Shown here: one piece after another, positions 35,673-44,535 of the stretch
Layout of the letters: each line of letters starts with the position of its first letter
Position numbering within the stretch: position 1 is the stretch's first letter
NCBI RefSeq assembly: GCF_900114245.1
Contig: NZ_FOSK01000003.1
Coordinates: 124,001-188,000 of the forward strand
Direction of reading: 5' to 3'
Length of the DNA: 64,000 nt
DNA from: Pseudovibrio ascidiaceicola
GTDB lineage: Bacteria; Pseudomonadota; Alphaproteobacteria; Rhizobiales; Stappiaceae
Notes under the pieces: generated by a model
Told to the model about the DNA's origin: nothing
Databases searched by the model: none
What the model saw: only the letters and a program-made list of their open reading frames with translations
Position numbers and translations under genes: made by a program

Positions 35673-36197
35673 CTATTGCCCCTGCATGATACTTAGAGAA
35701 TTTCCATCTCCAAATTGATTGAAGAGCGCGCGGTTGTTGTTCCCGAACTGCCCCACCAGCGCATTGTTGTCGTGCCCATAAGCTCTGCCAGAGAGTGCAT
35801 TGCCATATCCATATTGGATAAACCCAAAGCCATTGCCCGTTCCTTCAGCCTCATAAAGCACCGTATTCCCAGTCCCGATAATGAGTCCCTGCCCGGCAAC
35901 CGGAGAGTTAGGTACATCACTCACAAGTTCCGGCATCACGGGCACGATCAAAGTGGCGTAACTCTCTTCCAGCCCCCGAAGACTGATCGTGTTCCCACCA
36001 AACTCCGTCACTTGAGGAATGTTACCCGTAAACACCTTTGCGCTCTTACCCTCCAGTAATTGAGAGGTTGAAGCATCCTGCTGATATCCAGAGACATCAA
36101 CTTGCGGAATAACCGCCATTTCCTGGGCAGAACCGCCAGAAAGAGCACCACAAACAGCACTACCAAAAACGAAAAAACCAACACGCCCAAACAACAT
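35673..36197 (-). CDS. Secreted protein with C-terminal curlin-like repeats, second of the locus
   Basis: 174 residues. Signal peptide MLFGRVGFFVFGSAVCGALSGGSA; a central region (about 30-105) without repeats; then C-terminal repeats NALSGRAYGHDNNALVGQFGNNNRALFNQFGDGNSLSIMQGQ with the G-x-x-N-x-A spacing of curlins. The mix of a unique domain and a short repeat tail would suit a nucleator or anchor like CsgB, which is inference. ATG at 36197 with GGAG 8-9 bases upstream. Preceded by a terminator, so it has its own promoter or depends on read-through. Confidence 0.65.
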   Translation of the reverse strand: MLFGRVGFFVFGSAVCGALSGGSAQEMAVIPQVDVSGYQQDASTSQLLEGKSAKVFTGNIPQVTEFGGNTISLRGLEESYATLIVPVMPELVSDVPNSPVAGQGLIIGTGNTVLYEAEGTGNGFGFIQYGYGNALSGRAYGHDNNALVGQFGNNNRALFNQFGDGNSLSIMQGQ

Positions 36198-36277
36198 TGC
36201 AATGCTCCGGAAGTGGACTACGCCACTTCCATCACATCACAGCGGTTTCTATTTTTTCTGGATTCAGTCACTAAAAC

Positions 36278-36305
36278 TGAAAAGACCCCGGCCCGTAGGC
36301 CGGGG
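36278..36305 (-). terminator. Terminator of the major curlin-repeat gene
   Basis: Eight-pair all-GC stem CCCCGGCC (36286-36293) with GGCCGGGG (36298-36305), loop CGTA, followed on the minus strand by UCUUUUCAGUUUU. 9 bases past the stop at 36315, separating the large curlin gene from the two smaller ones. Confidence 0.9.
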
Positions 36306-36314
36306 CTGATAGAC

Positions 36315-37865
36315 TTACCAGTTGGAGCCCATCAATGTATTGAACGGAACAGAACTGTCAGTCACGATAGCTGGAACTCCCACACTGGCAGCCCCCTGAT
36401 TAATGGTCGCAGAGTTGCTGTCACCCGTCTGGCTGACATTAGCAACGTTGAAGTCGCCCTTCTGGCCAACCATTGCTCTGTTGTGGCTTCCCATCACAGA
36501 AACGCCCGCTTGGTTGTAATCACCGATCTGCCCGACCTGAATGTGGTTATCATTGCTGGTAGAAGCGTCAGTCCGATTACCAACATTACCGGTGATCGAG
36601 TTGCCGGTACCGTTCTGGGTGAGGAAGATCTTGTTCTGATCACCATTAACGTCTTCAAAATCGATGTTGTTGCTATCACCACCTTTTTGAATGAACTGCA
36701 GGCGGTTATAGCTACCATCAACAACACCAACAGTTACGCCGTTGTCGCTTGTCGTCTGCAACACATAGAACTTGTTGAGGTTAGGACCATTCAAGCCATC
36801 GATGTAAACACCGTTGTTATCACCAGACTGCTTCACAGCAATATATTGCCGATCGCCCCATGAATGACCGGAGAAGGCATTACCAGCACCAGACTGTTGA
36901 ATGGAAACTCTGCCGTTGGTACCAGCACCCACGTAATCAACTTTATTAGAGGTTCCAGACTGACGCGCGCGGATCATAAAGTTGCTGCCGTCTAAGCTAA
37001 CATCAATATCCTGCATGTCACCGGACTGACGATAGCCAGCATCATTCATGTCACCTTCAATGACAGATTTAGTGTAGGACTGGTTCGAACTAGCATCCTG
37101 AGCCAGATCAACCATGTTGCTGTCACCTCTGGACTCAAGCCAGAAGTTGCTGCGATCACCCCGTTGCACAGCTGATGTGTCGTTGGAAGAACCAACCTGG
37201 ATCAACTTTGCCCCGTGAGATGGTCCAGATGCATTTCCGCCTGCCGGATCTGGTGGAACACCATTGATGTTAGCGCCGTTATAGGAGCCACGCTGAGTGA
37301 TCGTTGCTGTATTCACCCCGCCAGTTGCAGAAGTATTTTCTTGTTCAACATCTACCACCACGTTGCTATCGCCGCGCTGATCAATTTTCAGGTCATTCTG
37401 CGCATTAGCTGCACCTGCCGCGCCAGTCTGCTTCACACGCCAGACACGGTGATCAGGTGTTCGCACAGGTGGAACCCCGTCCGCACGTTGCTCAATGCTG
37501 GCTGAGTTCTGATCGCCCATTTGACGAACATTCCCAACCATCTGGTTGTCATCTTGCCAGATGGAAAGCTCATTGCTGGCGCCATCCTGCACCATTCGGC
37601 CATGATGGTTGGTGTTAGCAGTGCGATTGTTACCTGCAATGTTGTTGCTGCCACGTTGCATAATAGTCGCAGTGTTTCCACCACCTGCAGTGTTGGTCTG
37701 CTCAACAATCGAATTGTTGCTGTCGCCAATCTGGGTGATTGTACCCGTGTTGCCTGCACCAGCAAGATTTATCTGGCTCAGGGAAGATGCATTACCATCT
37801 CCCGCATGTGCAGCAGCAACCGAAAATGCCAAAGCTGAACATGACAAAATAAGAATTTGCTTCAT
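36315..37865 (-). CDS. Large secreted curlin-repeat amyloid subunit candidate
   Basis: 516 residues, over three times CsgA length. Signal peptide MKQILILSCSALAFSVAAAHA, then some 18-20 irregular curlin-like repeats, e.g. NTGTITQIGDSNNSIVEQ, NTATIMQRGSNNIAGN, NTATITQRGSYNGANI, NKVDYVGAGTNGRVSIQQSG, NVANVSQTGDSNSATINQ. Gln and Asn recur at the ladder positions, and the sequence has no Cys after the signal peptide and little hydrophobic core, as in functional amyloids. It probably forms extracellular fibres exported through the CsgG/CsgF encoded upstream. ATG at 37865 with AAGGT 9 bases upstream. Between it and csgG lie 250 bases with two hairpins. Confidence 0.85.
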   Translation of the reverse strand: MKQILILSCSALAFSVAAAHAGDGNASSLSQINLAGAGNTGTITQIGDSNNSIVEQTNTAGGGNTATIMQRGSNNIAGNNRTANTNHHGRMVQDGASNELSIWQDDNQMVGNVRQMGDQNSASIEQRADGVPPVRTPDHRVWRVKQTGAAGAANAQNDLKIDQRGDSNVVVDVEQENTSATGGVNTATITQRGSYNGANINGVPPDPAGGNASGPSHGAKLIQVGSSNDTSAVQRGDRSNFWLESRGDSNMVDLAQDASSNQSYTKSVIEGDMNDAGYRQSGDMQDIDVSLDGSNFMIRARQSGTSNKVDYVGAGTNGRVSIQQSGAGNAFSGHSWGDRQYIAVKQSGDNNGVYIDGLNGPNLNKFYVLQTTSDNGVTVGVVDGSYNRLQFIQKGGDSNNIDFEDVNGDQNKIFLTQNGTGNSITGNVGNRTDASTSNDNHIQVGQIGDYNQAGVSVMGSHNRAMVGQKGDFNVANVSQTGDSNSATINQGAASVGVPAIVTDSSVPFNTLMGSNW

Positions 37866-37942
37866 AATTACGAACCTTCACCTATAATAGTTCGGGTGAG
37901 CAAAGGAGATTGTAACCAATCAAATTTGCTCCGTTGCGACAT

Positions 37943-37998
37943 GAGGGTGTGTGAGTTTTTGCGAGGTCGCACACCCTCTATTACCGTTTTTACGGTAA
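37943..37998 (-). promoter_or_regulatory. Two tandem hairpins between csgG and the curlin gene
   Basis: GAGGGTGTG (37943-37951) pairs with CACACCCTC (37970-37978), and immediately 5' on the minus transcript TTACCGT pairs with ACGGTAA (37981-37998, 3-base loop). Neither has a good U-tract. They may attenuate csgFG read-through, protect the 5' end of the curlin mRNA, or bind regulators such as small RNAs. The rest of the gap (37866-38115) should contain the curlin promoter. Confidence 0.45.
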
Positions 37999-38115
37999 CC
38001 GAGATCTCTTGCCACCATTTCTCATAGTCACTTATTTTCAATGGCTTAGAGAAACTTTGGATCAAGAGTAAAAAGATGGATGTTGTTCTAGAACTGCTGA
38101 ACATTTTGCAACATC

Positions 38116-39066
38116 CTAAGATTTCTTATTCGCCCACAGGTTTGATCGTGCCAGTGGAACACTGCCTCTGTAAGGACCCATATTCGATGGGGGGCGAGCC
38201 TTTTTAACCTTTACACGCTGGGTGACCTGTGCCTTCTCAGATGTGTATTCCTGATACAAAGCATTGGCTTGAGCCGGATTCTCAAAACTCCAGGCTCCAA
38301 CACGCGCGCCTTCCATAACAATGGAATAAACCGCCTTCTCAATGGCCTGCTGCACCGCAAGGGTAACAGGCTCATTCTTTGTGATGCCCGCTTCGGCTTC
38401 TAAAATTTCATCCAAAGCGATGTAACGGAACGCACCGCCTTTCAGCCCAACAGAGACAACGGATTTCTGGACCATCACATTGGCCATAACTTCACCGGTC
38501 CGAGTGCTGACAGCACGCAGCGAAACCGTCACGTCATCCTGCCGGTAATCAGCATTTCCGCCAATGCCCAGATAACGTGCCCCTGCGCCGCCAGTCCGGG
38601 TGTTGCTGTCATAGCCAACCACACCGCCTTCAAACAGAACGCCCGCATAAAGCAGCGGTGGCAGGACCTTCGGATCAACTTTGTCTTCGCCCAGATAAAT
38701 TTTCCGGATCTGCGTGACGATCTGACGTTCTTTCAGCAAGGCATCAAGATTGCCTCGTTCAACCACACGGAACCATTTACGATCCCCGGCATCCTGAAGC
38801 GCACGAACCAGCATCGTGTCAGCGCCCTGCGTCACAGATCGTGACAGCGTCTGGACTTTATCAGATGGCTTATACTGGCCCGTCAGATCCTGATAACTGT
38901 AAACCGCAGCGTAAACTGGTTCTTTCGGGGGTGGCAGCTTTTTCAGCTTGCTGGCTTGCACCGAGATCGTTGCAAGTTGAGGTCCGGGACTAAATGCCAT
39001 GCGTGTTACCGGCCCGCAGGCAGACAACGACAACGCCATGGCAACAACAATGGATTTCTTCATCAT
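38116..39066 (-). CDS. csgG: Curli secretion channel lipoprotein CsgG
   Basis: 316 residues. Lipoprotein signal MMKKSIVVAMALSLSAC with lipobox LSAC (Cys17), then the CsgG fold: AAVYSYQDLTGQYKPSD, TQGADTMLVRALQDAGDRKWFRVVERGNLDALLKERQI, GVLFEGGVVGYDSNTRTGGAGARYLGIG and DDVTVSLRAVSTRTGEVM, the beta-hairpin region that makes the outer-membrane pore. The tail beyond about residue 265 is basic and longer than in E. coli CsgG (277 residues). Starts 15 bases after csgF. Ribosome site AGG 8 bases before the ATG. Confidence 0.96.
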   Translation of the reverse strand: MMKKSIVVAMALSLSACGPVTRMAFSPGPQLATISVQASKLKKLPPPKEPVYAAVYSYQDLTGQYKPSDKVQTLSRSVTQGADTMLVRALQDAGDRKWFRVVERGNLDALLKERQIVTQIRKIYLGEDKVDPKVLPPLLYAGVLFEGGVVGYDSNTRTGGAGARYLGIGGNADYRQDDVTVSLRAVSTRTGEVMANVMVQKSVVSVGLKGGAFRYIALDEILEAEAGITKNEPVTLAVQQAIEKAVYSIVMEGARVGAWSFENPAQANALYQEYTSEKAQVTQRVKVKKARPPSNMGPYRGSVPLARSNLWANKKS

Positions 39067-39081
39067 ATCAATAACCTGGCA

Positions 39082-39549
39082 TTAATTTATGGGAGTACCG
39101 TCCTGCAGGACAGGAACCGTGATATCGGTAATGGCACCTGTGCTTTCATCAATAATCTGCAGTTGAATGGAATCTGTGCCGCGAACAAACGAAACCTTCT
39201 GGTCGCCAAAGCTCACAGTGCCGCTGTCTTTTGGGTCATCACCAAAAATCGCCTGGGATACCTGATCCGCCAAAGCATAAATCAATCGGTTCTGCAGCTG
39301 GCGTACAAACAAATCAGCCAGGCTACTGCCAGAACCATCAGCACCACTACCAGACCCGGAACCATACTTGTTGCTTCCTCCAACAGTCGCAGTTTTCTGG
39401 GCATTCGCTGTTGCAAACAGGTGGGTAGTATTCGCCGCATATCCGCCAAAGCTCGGATTAGTCGGCTGATAAACAAGTTGTTGTGCGTGAGAGGAGCCAA
39501 CACTGAGGACACACCCCAGCATAAGCCCGAGAGCAGAATTTAGTCTCAT
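39082..39549 (-). CDS. csgF: Curli assembly factor CsgF
   Basis: 155 residues. Signal peptide MRLNSALGLMLGCVLSVGSSHA, then QQLVYQPTNPSFGG, the N-terminal segment by which CsgF plugs into the CsgG pore, then a Gly/Ser-rich spacer and the C-terminal domain (SLADLFVRQLQNRLIYALADQVSQAIFG...). It couples curlin export to surface nucleation. First gene of the csgF-csgG unit, ATG at 39549 with AGGGG 7 bases upstream. No csgE precedes it. Confidence 0.95.
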   Translation of the reverse strand: MRLNSALGLMLGCVLSVGSSHAQQLVYQPTNPSFGGYAANTTHLFATANAQKTATVGGSNKYGSGSGSGADGSGSSLADLFVRQLQNRLIYALADQVSQAIFGDDPKDSGTVSFGDQKVSFVRGTDSIQLQIIDESTGAITDITVPVLQDGTPIN

Positions 39550-39893
39550 AGCAACCCCTAATCTAACGAGGACTTCACGATAAATTTCTGAGAAAGAAAG
39601 TGTCAGTTGTATCGATGTAGCTTTGGTATATTAGGGGAACATTATTGTGTCATCTCTCGACATATCGAGGTATTAGTTTCTTTTAACAAGGTAAGAACCA
39701 AGTGATTACTTTAAACTAATTTCACCTAGTAGATGTCTGATAGAATATATTACCTATAAATTCATAGTGGCATAAATATCAATTCTAACAGAGCCCACAC
39801 GATTACATCATGCAGATAGCACATATGCATGACTTGAATGCAAGTTACATCAAGCCAGCCGTTCTAAAAGAGAAATGAATAAGATAGGAAAAG
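39550..39893. other. csgFG upstream region
   Basis: 344 AT-rich bases between csgF and the tRNA gene, no credible frame. A small inverted repeat CTCGA-cata-TCGAG sits at 39656-39669, about 110 bases upstream of csgF and a possible regulator site. No CsgD gene is adjacent, so control of these curli genes must come from elsewhere. Confidence 0.35.
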
Positions 39894-39970
39894 TGGTAGG
39901 CCCGGAGGGACTTGAACCCCCAACCAGTCCGTTATGAGCGGACGGCTCTAACCAGTTGAGCTACAGGCCC
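39894..39970 (-). tRNA. tRNA with CAU anticodon, probably tRNA-Ile2 (lysidine-modified)
   Basis: The 77-base gene on the minus strand has a complete cloverleaf: acceptor GGGCCTG, D arm TAGCTCAACTGGTTAGAGC, anticodon loop CTCATAA (anticodon CAT), T arm with GGTTCAAGTCC, and encoded CCA. A CAU tRNA may be initiator Met, elongator Met or Ile2. The absence of initiator features and the acceptor pairs C4-G69 and C5-G68, which TilS favours, point to Ile2, which would read AUA codons after lysidine modification of C34. The isotype is less certain than the gene. Confidence 0.93.
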
Positions 39971-40176
39971 TTACCGAAGACAGGTTCTACACCAATAACC
40001 ACGGCTGAGTAAATTGATTAAAGCAACGAACGGGGCAGATCCTGTTGAAACTTGGGGATGTGCCTTTTCCCCGGCAGATCAACAGAGCATTTATCACAAT
40101 GCTTTATAAATACCTGATTTTAAGAGACTATGTGAAAACTAACAGCTTCCGGCAGCCTGACCCCTTGGAGTGCATG

Positions 40177-41259
40177 ATGCGCCAGCCTCTCATTAAGTTC
40201 ACCGCCTCTTTGTTCCTTCTTGTGATTATTGGCTGGTTACTCTTCATAGGGCGCTCCCTCATCATCCCCCTGATTATCGCATTGGTGCTTTGGTACATTA
40301 TCAACTCCATGTCCTCTGCCCTGCGACATTTACCAGTGGTTGGGCCGTATCTGCCGCGCCCACTCACCATTCTGCTGGCCCTGCTCGCAATCTTTTACGT
40401 CGTCGGCATCCTGTTCAACATCGTCTCAGTCAACCTGCAGCAGCTGGCATTCGATGCGCCAACCTATCAAGGACGACTGGATGAGCTGCTGCTCAAGCTC
40501 GCCACTCAACTGAATATGGAAAAGCCGCTCCAGCTCTCAGACATCCTGCCCAACTTCTCGCTAAGTGCAGCCCTCAGCACCGGGGCATCCGTTCTCACCA
40601 GTCTGGCCGGATCCAGCTCACTGGTCTTCATCTACGTTCTCTTCATGATTTTCGAGGCGGCAACCTTTGACAAGAAGCTCGCTGCCCTCTTTGAAGATTC
40701 TGACCGCGTACAGCTTGCGTTCGCTATCCGCGGAGAGATTGGCCGTCGCATGCGCCACTACATGGGCATCAAAACCGGTGTCAGCATCATCACCGGTTTC
40801 CTCACCTATGGCATCACATCCTGGGCAGGCCTGCCTTACGCAGCCCTTTTCGGGTTCATTGCTTTTCTGCTCAACTACATCCCGACGATCGGTTCTCTGA
40901 TCGCAGTCATCTTCCCAAGCCTGCTGTCACTCGTCTATTTCGACACCCTCACACCATTTATCGCGATTACTCTTGGGCTGGGAGCAGTTCAGTTCATTCT
41001 CGGCAATCTGGTGGAGCCACGTCTGATGGGCACACAACTTAACATTTCACCCCTCGTTATTATGATCTCCTTGAGCTTTTGGGGCGCATTATGGGGTGTC
41101 ATAGGAATGGTGCTATGCGTGCCGCTTGTTGTGCTTGCCATCATCATTTGCGCTCAGTTCCCATCTTCACGCCCCATTGCAATCTTGTTGTCGGGAGATG
41201 GAAATGTCGGCGATCCGATAATCCTGGATCATCAAAATCAAACCCGTGAATTGACATGA
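40177..41259 (+). CDS. AI-2E transporter family permease
   Basis: About 360 residues, 7-8 membrane helices of the AI-2E/TqsA/PerM family (PF01594): two N-terminal helices (FTASLFLLVIIGWLLFI; LIIPLIIALVLWYIINSM), a long soluble stretch (about 85-150), then GIKTGVSIITGFLTYGITSWAGLPYAALFGFIAFLLNYIPTIGSLIAVIFP and GNLVEPRLMGTQLNISPLVIMISLSFWGALWGVIGMVLCVPL, the family's signature. Substrates vary (autoinducer-2, ions) and cannot be told here. GGAG lies 6 bases before the ATG at 40177 (3 before that at 40174); the frame runs open to 40045. Confidence 0.92.
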   Translation: MRQPLIKFTASLFLLVIIGWLLFIGRSLIIPLIIALVLWYIINSMSSALRHLPVVGPYLPRPLTILLALLAIFYVVGILFNIVSVNLQQLAFDAPTYQGRLDELLLKLATQLNMEKPLQLSDILPNFSLSAALSTGASVLTSLAGSSSLVFIYVLFMIFEAATFDKKLAALFEDSDRVQLAFAIRGEIGRRMRHYMGIKTGVSIITGFLTYGITSWAGLPYAALFGFIAFLLNYIPTIGSLIAVIFPSLLSLVYFDTLTPFIAITLGLGAVQFILGNLVEPRLMGTQLNISPLVIMISLSFWGALWGVIGMVLCVPLVVLAIIICAQFPSSRPIAILLSGDGNVGDPIILDHQNQTRELT

Positions 41260-41384
41260 TCACGCCCGAGAGCCGCCGCAATTGTAACTTCTAATTGCAT
41301 TTCTCGATATTCGGCTGATCAAGAATGACAGTCCGCAGCCCGGATCAGGCATCAGCCTCAACAAATTTGAAACTGGAGAATTTA

Positions 41385-42140
41385 ATGCAGACCAAACAGA
41401 AGAAATTGCGTCTTCCAAGTATGAGCGCGCTGGCAGTCGCAGGTCTTGTTGCCGCCGCCCTTGTTGTGTCCAGCGGTGTAAATGCCAAGGCTGCTGAACA
41501 AACTGGCAAGATCACAATCTCTGGCCAGGGATCGGTCAACGTGGCGCCTGATATGGCGACACTGGTCTCCCGCGTTATCACTCAGGGCGATGATGCAAAG
41601 TCTGCCCTTCAGCAAAATTCTGTCACCATGCGCGCCATCCTGCAGGATGTTGAAGACGCAGGCATCGACAAAAAGAACATCCAGACCACCGGTTTTGATA
41701 TCTCGCCGATCTACGACAACCGCCGCCTCAAAAACAATGAGCCAAAAGCTCCTGAGATTGTTGGCTATCGTGTACAGAATGGCATCCGCATCAACCTGAA
41801 GGACATCACCAAACTGGGCACCACACTGGACATGCTGGTGCAAAACGGATCCAACGATGTTGGCCAGATCCAGTTCGGCGTATCCAATCCTGAAAAATAT
41901 ATTGATGAAGCCCGTGAAAGCGCCGTGCAAGACGCGCGCACCAAAGCCGAAACCTACGCAAAAGCTGCCGGTGTTAGCCTTGGCAAAGTGCTTAGTATTT
42001 CCGAAGCCGGGTATAACCCAAGCCCCTACCCGGAAATGATGTCGATGAGAGCTGCAAAAATGGACAGTGCCCCGCCAATTGCAGCAGGACAAGAGACCCT
42101 CTCGTCATCAGTTACAATAACCTACGAACTTGTGCAGTAA
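41385..42140 (+). CDS. SIMPL domain (DUF541) periplasmic protein
   Basis: 251 residues with a signal peptide (SMSALAVAGLVAAALVVSSGVNAKAAEQ) and the DUF541/SIMPL domain: GKITISGQGSVNVAPDMATLVSRVITQG, DKKNIQTTGFDISPIYDNRR, GYRVQNGIRINLKDITKLGTTLDMLVQNG, ARTKAETYAKAAGVSLGKVLSISEAG. Related to YggE, linked to oxidative-stress protection, with unclear biochemistry. ATG at 41385 with GGAG 6 bases upstream. Ends with its own terminator. Confidence 0.93.
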   Translation: MQTKQKKLRLPSMSALAVAGLVAAALVVSSGVNAKAAEQTGKITISGQGSVNVAPDMATLVSRVITQGDDAKSALQQNSVTMRAILQDVEDAGIDKKNIQTTGFDISPIYDNRRLKNNEPKAPEIVGYRVQNGIRINLKDITKLGTTLDMLVQNGSNDVGQIQFGVSNPEKYIDEARESAVQDARTKAETYAKAAGVSLGKVLSISEAGYNPSPYPEMMSMRAAKMDSAPPIAAGQETLSSSVTITYELVQ

Positions 42141-42164
42141 CACAAGCCTCCAATGCAACCTCTC

Positions 42165-42197
42165 AAAACCCCGCCCCAAGCGGGGTTTTCTTTTTTT
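42165..42197 (+). terminator. Terminator of the SIMPL gene
   Basis: Ten-pair perfect stem AAAACCCCGC/GCGGGGTTTT (42165-42174 with 42180-42189), loop cccaa, then C and seven T. 25 bases past the stop. Confidence 0.95.
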
Positions 42198-42635
42198 AAA
42201 GCCGCCATCATCATAGTCCGTCAACATGCACAGCCCACTGGTGCTCCTATATCGGGATCTGATAGGATCCACCCCAGACATTCCTCAGTGATGCATACTC
42301 TGAAGCCGCCTCACTTCAGAACACCCCACCAAGCACGCAGCATTTCTCGTCGTTTCAGCAACCCAAAACTGCGCAAAGCATCACGTGGACGACCGCCAAG
42401 TGCCCACACAAAACCATACTATTCGCGTTACCTTCATATCTGCCGAAAAAAGGACCTCCTCGTGCTGTAGAAAAGCTAAGCCTACGAAACAAAAGGAACA
42501 ATCCGCCAATTTCTGTTGGGCCAATTTTTGCAAAATCGATTCATCAAGGAGACGAGCCTAATTTAATAAGAAAATACTTTACTTATTAAATGCGTCGAAT
42601 TAGACAAGTAATATATTTCTAAATAGGCATTACTC
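42198..42635. other. Region between SIMPL and MFS genes
   Basis: 438 bases. The first part (42198-42470) holds a Pro/His/Arg-rich open frame with no ribosome site or family resemblance, judged spurious. The last 100 bases are AT-rich and should hold the MFS promoter; AGTAAT and ATTACT near 42605-42633 are weak inverted half-sites. Confidence 0.35.
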
Positions 42636-44075
42636 ATGACCATATCCAGCGCAGCACAAGCAGCTCCATTATCCCCTTTCAAAAAGCTAACCATGGATGG
42701 TCGTTGGCTTGCGTCTCTCATCATGATTTTGGGTGTTGGGTCGGCAAGCATGAACAATTTCCTCTCCTCCGCTATTATGCCAGACATCATCCGCGATCTT
42801 GGCGGCCAGCAACGCGCCTTCTGGGTGCTCAGTCTTTTTCAGATCGGCTCCATATTGGCGGGCACGGTCACAGGGTCCTTAAAAGCACGCATCGGCGCAC
42901 GCCCCCTCTTTATCGCAGCAGCCCTGTCTTTTCTGGCAGGCTCATTCGTTGGCGGCGCTGCTAACTCGCTGGAACACTTGCTGCTTGGCAGAATGCTGCA
43001 AGGCCTGGGAGAAGGCATGATCGTCTCCCTCTGCTACACGTTGATTTCAGACCTTTATCCGGAAAACGCCGTCTCCTCGGTCTTTGCTCTGCTCTCAGGA
43101 GTTTGGGCAGTCTCCGCAGGCATTGGTCCGCTCACCGCAGGTATTCTGACAGAAAGCTGGTCATGGCGCGCCGTGTTTTACGCCAACTTGCCCCTGTCTC
43201 TGATGTTGCTCGTGCTGGCGATCACCGTCATCCCTTCCACCACAAGAGACAAAAGCACATCCACTCAATCCTCGGATAAGATGAGCATGTTCCCCCGCCT
43301 TGGGCTTCTGGCTGTGGCGGTGTTGCTCATCGCCTATGTGGGCGAGCTGCGCAGCCTTCCCCACATCACCGGCGCTTTGGTTGTTGGTCTGCTCCTGCTG
43401 CTCCTTGCTGTGAAATGGGATAAGCAGAGCGCGACCCCGTTCATTCCGCGCAGCGCATTCAAGTTCACGGGCATTCTGGGCCTTGGCATGTGGGTCACAT
43501 TGCTGCTGTCCATCGCCAGCGCCGCCCGCGTTGTTTATGGCGCTGCCATGGGTCAGGTTCTTTGGGGGCTTTCCGTCACTCAGGCGTCCTATGCCATGGC
43601 CATTACAGCCTTCACATGGACAGCCGCCGCATGGATTGTCGCCCGCGTGCAGACACCACACGCCCAAACCTCTCTGATCCGTCTGGGAACCTTAAACATC
43701 ATTGCTGGCACACTGCTCACAGTTGTCTCGCTCTACACCATGTCCTTATGGATATTTCTGCTCTCCTCCGTCTTTAACGGAGCAGGCTTTGGCATGAGCA
43801 GCCAGTTCCTGAAGAAGGCAATCATTTACGCCGAAACTGACGACGAGCGCGACAGAGCCTCCGGCTTTATCGGGCCGCTGCAAGCCGCAGGCATGGCAAT
43901 TGGTGCAGCACTAGCCGGCCTTCTGGCAGGCCTCTCTGGCTTCTCTGTTCCGGGCGCTCAAGATTTAATCACACTGGAAAATGCATCCCAGTCCGGCCCA
44001 ATCCTTTTCCTCATCATGGCAGGCATTGCAGGCATAGCCGCCCTACTGGCTTTCAAAATGCCAAGAATGGTCTGA
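42636..44075 (+). CDS. MFS drug-exporter-like permease (DHA2 type)
   Basis: 479 residues with about 14 hydrophobic helices. N-terminal GSASMNNFLSSAIMPDIIRDLGG fits the helix 1 region of multidrug MFS proteins; motif A is the modified GSLKARIGARPLFI, and motif C is SAGIGPLTAGILTESWSWRAVFYANLPLSLML, the antiporter motif plus the WRWxFxxNxP signature of DHA2/EmrB-like exporters. Substrate unknown. No membrane-fusion protein gene is adjacent, so it acts alone or with a distant partner. Ribosome site not obvious. Confidence 0.88.
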   Translation: MTISSAAQAAPLSPFKKLTMDGRWLASLIMILGVGSASMNNFLSSAIMPDIIRDLGGQQRAFWVLSLFQIGSILAGTVTGSLKARIGARPLFIAAALSFLAGSFVGGAANSLEHLLLGRMLQGLGEGMIVSLCYTLISDLYPENAVSSVFALLSGVWAVSAGIGPLTAGILTESWSWRAVFYANLPLSLMLLVLAITVIPSTTRDKSTSTQSSDKMSMFPRLGLLAVAVLLIAYVGELRSLPHITGALVVGLLLLLLAVKWDKQSATPFIPRSAFKFTGILGLGMWVTLLLSIASAARVVYGAAMGQVLWGLSVTQASYAMAITAFTWTAAAWIVARVQTPHAQTSLIRLGTLNIIAGTLLTVVSLYTMSLWIFLLSSVFNGAGFGMSSQFLKKAIIYAETDDERDRASGFIGPLQAAGMAIGAALAGLLAGLSGFSVPGAQDLITLENASQSGPILFLIMAGIAGIAALLAFKMPRMV

Positions 44076-44178
44076 CCGTACACAAGGACAAACAAGCATG
44101 TGCCGCAAATGTGGAGATAACCCGGGACGCGATCCGCCAAAGGTTCAGGCACTGGCCGGTGCTCAACACAAAAACAAT

Positions 44179-44436
44179 TCAACGCGGAAGCGGCTGCCCC
44201 GGTGGAGGTGCAGGCGGTTGACGGAAAGGCTGATCAAAATACCTGTCAGGCACATGCCCACGCCAACCCGAATGATGCATCCGGTTCATCATCACAAACA
44301 TCATAATCACGACAAGAACAACAAGAACCAGCAGCGTCGTGATAATCGAAGTCGCAATCACCCATCCCCTGCTCGGCTTCCGCTCAATCGAAGCCCGCAA
44401 CCCATCCAGCTCCCGCCGCATATCTTCCGGTTCCAT
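44179..44436 (-). CDS. Small single-span membrane protein of unknown function
   Basis: 85 residues: acidic/basic head MEPEDMRRELDGLRASIERKPSRG, one strong hydrophobic helix (WVIATSIITTLLVLVVLVVIMMFVMM), then a His/Arg/Pro-rich tail ending FRQPPAPPPGQPLPR. ATG at 44436 with GGAG 7 bases upstream, which supports it as a real gene. I do not recognise a family. Convergent with the MFS gene. Confidence 0.6.
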   Translation of the reverse strand: MEPEDMRRELDGLRASIERKPSRGWVIATSIITTLLVLVVLVVIMMFVMMNRMHHSGWRGHVPDRYFDQPFRQPPAPPPGQPLPR

Positions 44437-44535
44437 ATCCCTGCTCCATCAAAATAGACAAAACAATTCTCGCAGAAACACCGGAACACCAACTTACATC
44501 AATAGCTCACAATTGAACCAGTCCAGCCCGTCACC

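Noticed and set aside
36102-36863. 253-codon plus-strand frame opposite the curlin genes
   Set aside because: Produced by the repetitive Asn/Gln codons of the curlin genes on the other strand; no independent support.
35029-37865. Curlin repeats as a CRISPR or tandem DNA repeat array
   Set aside because: The periodicity is at protein level (Q-x-G-x-x-N) with diverged codons; there are no exact direct repeats with spacers.
39894-39970. tRNA gene as attachment site of a genomic island
   Set aside because: No duplicated tRNA 3' end and no integrase gene nearby.
40045-40176. N-terminal 43-residue extension of the AI-2E permease
   Set aside because: No ribosome site and no family resemblance; GGAG lies before the ATG at 40177.
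42153-42470. 105-residue plus-strand frame after the SIMPL gene
   Set aside because: Begins inside the SIMPL terminator and encodes a Pro/His/Arg-rich low-complexity product without ribosome site.
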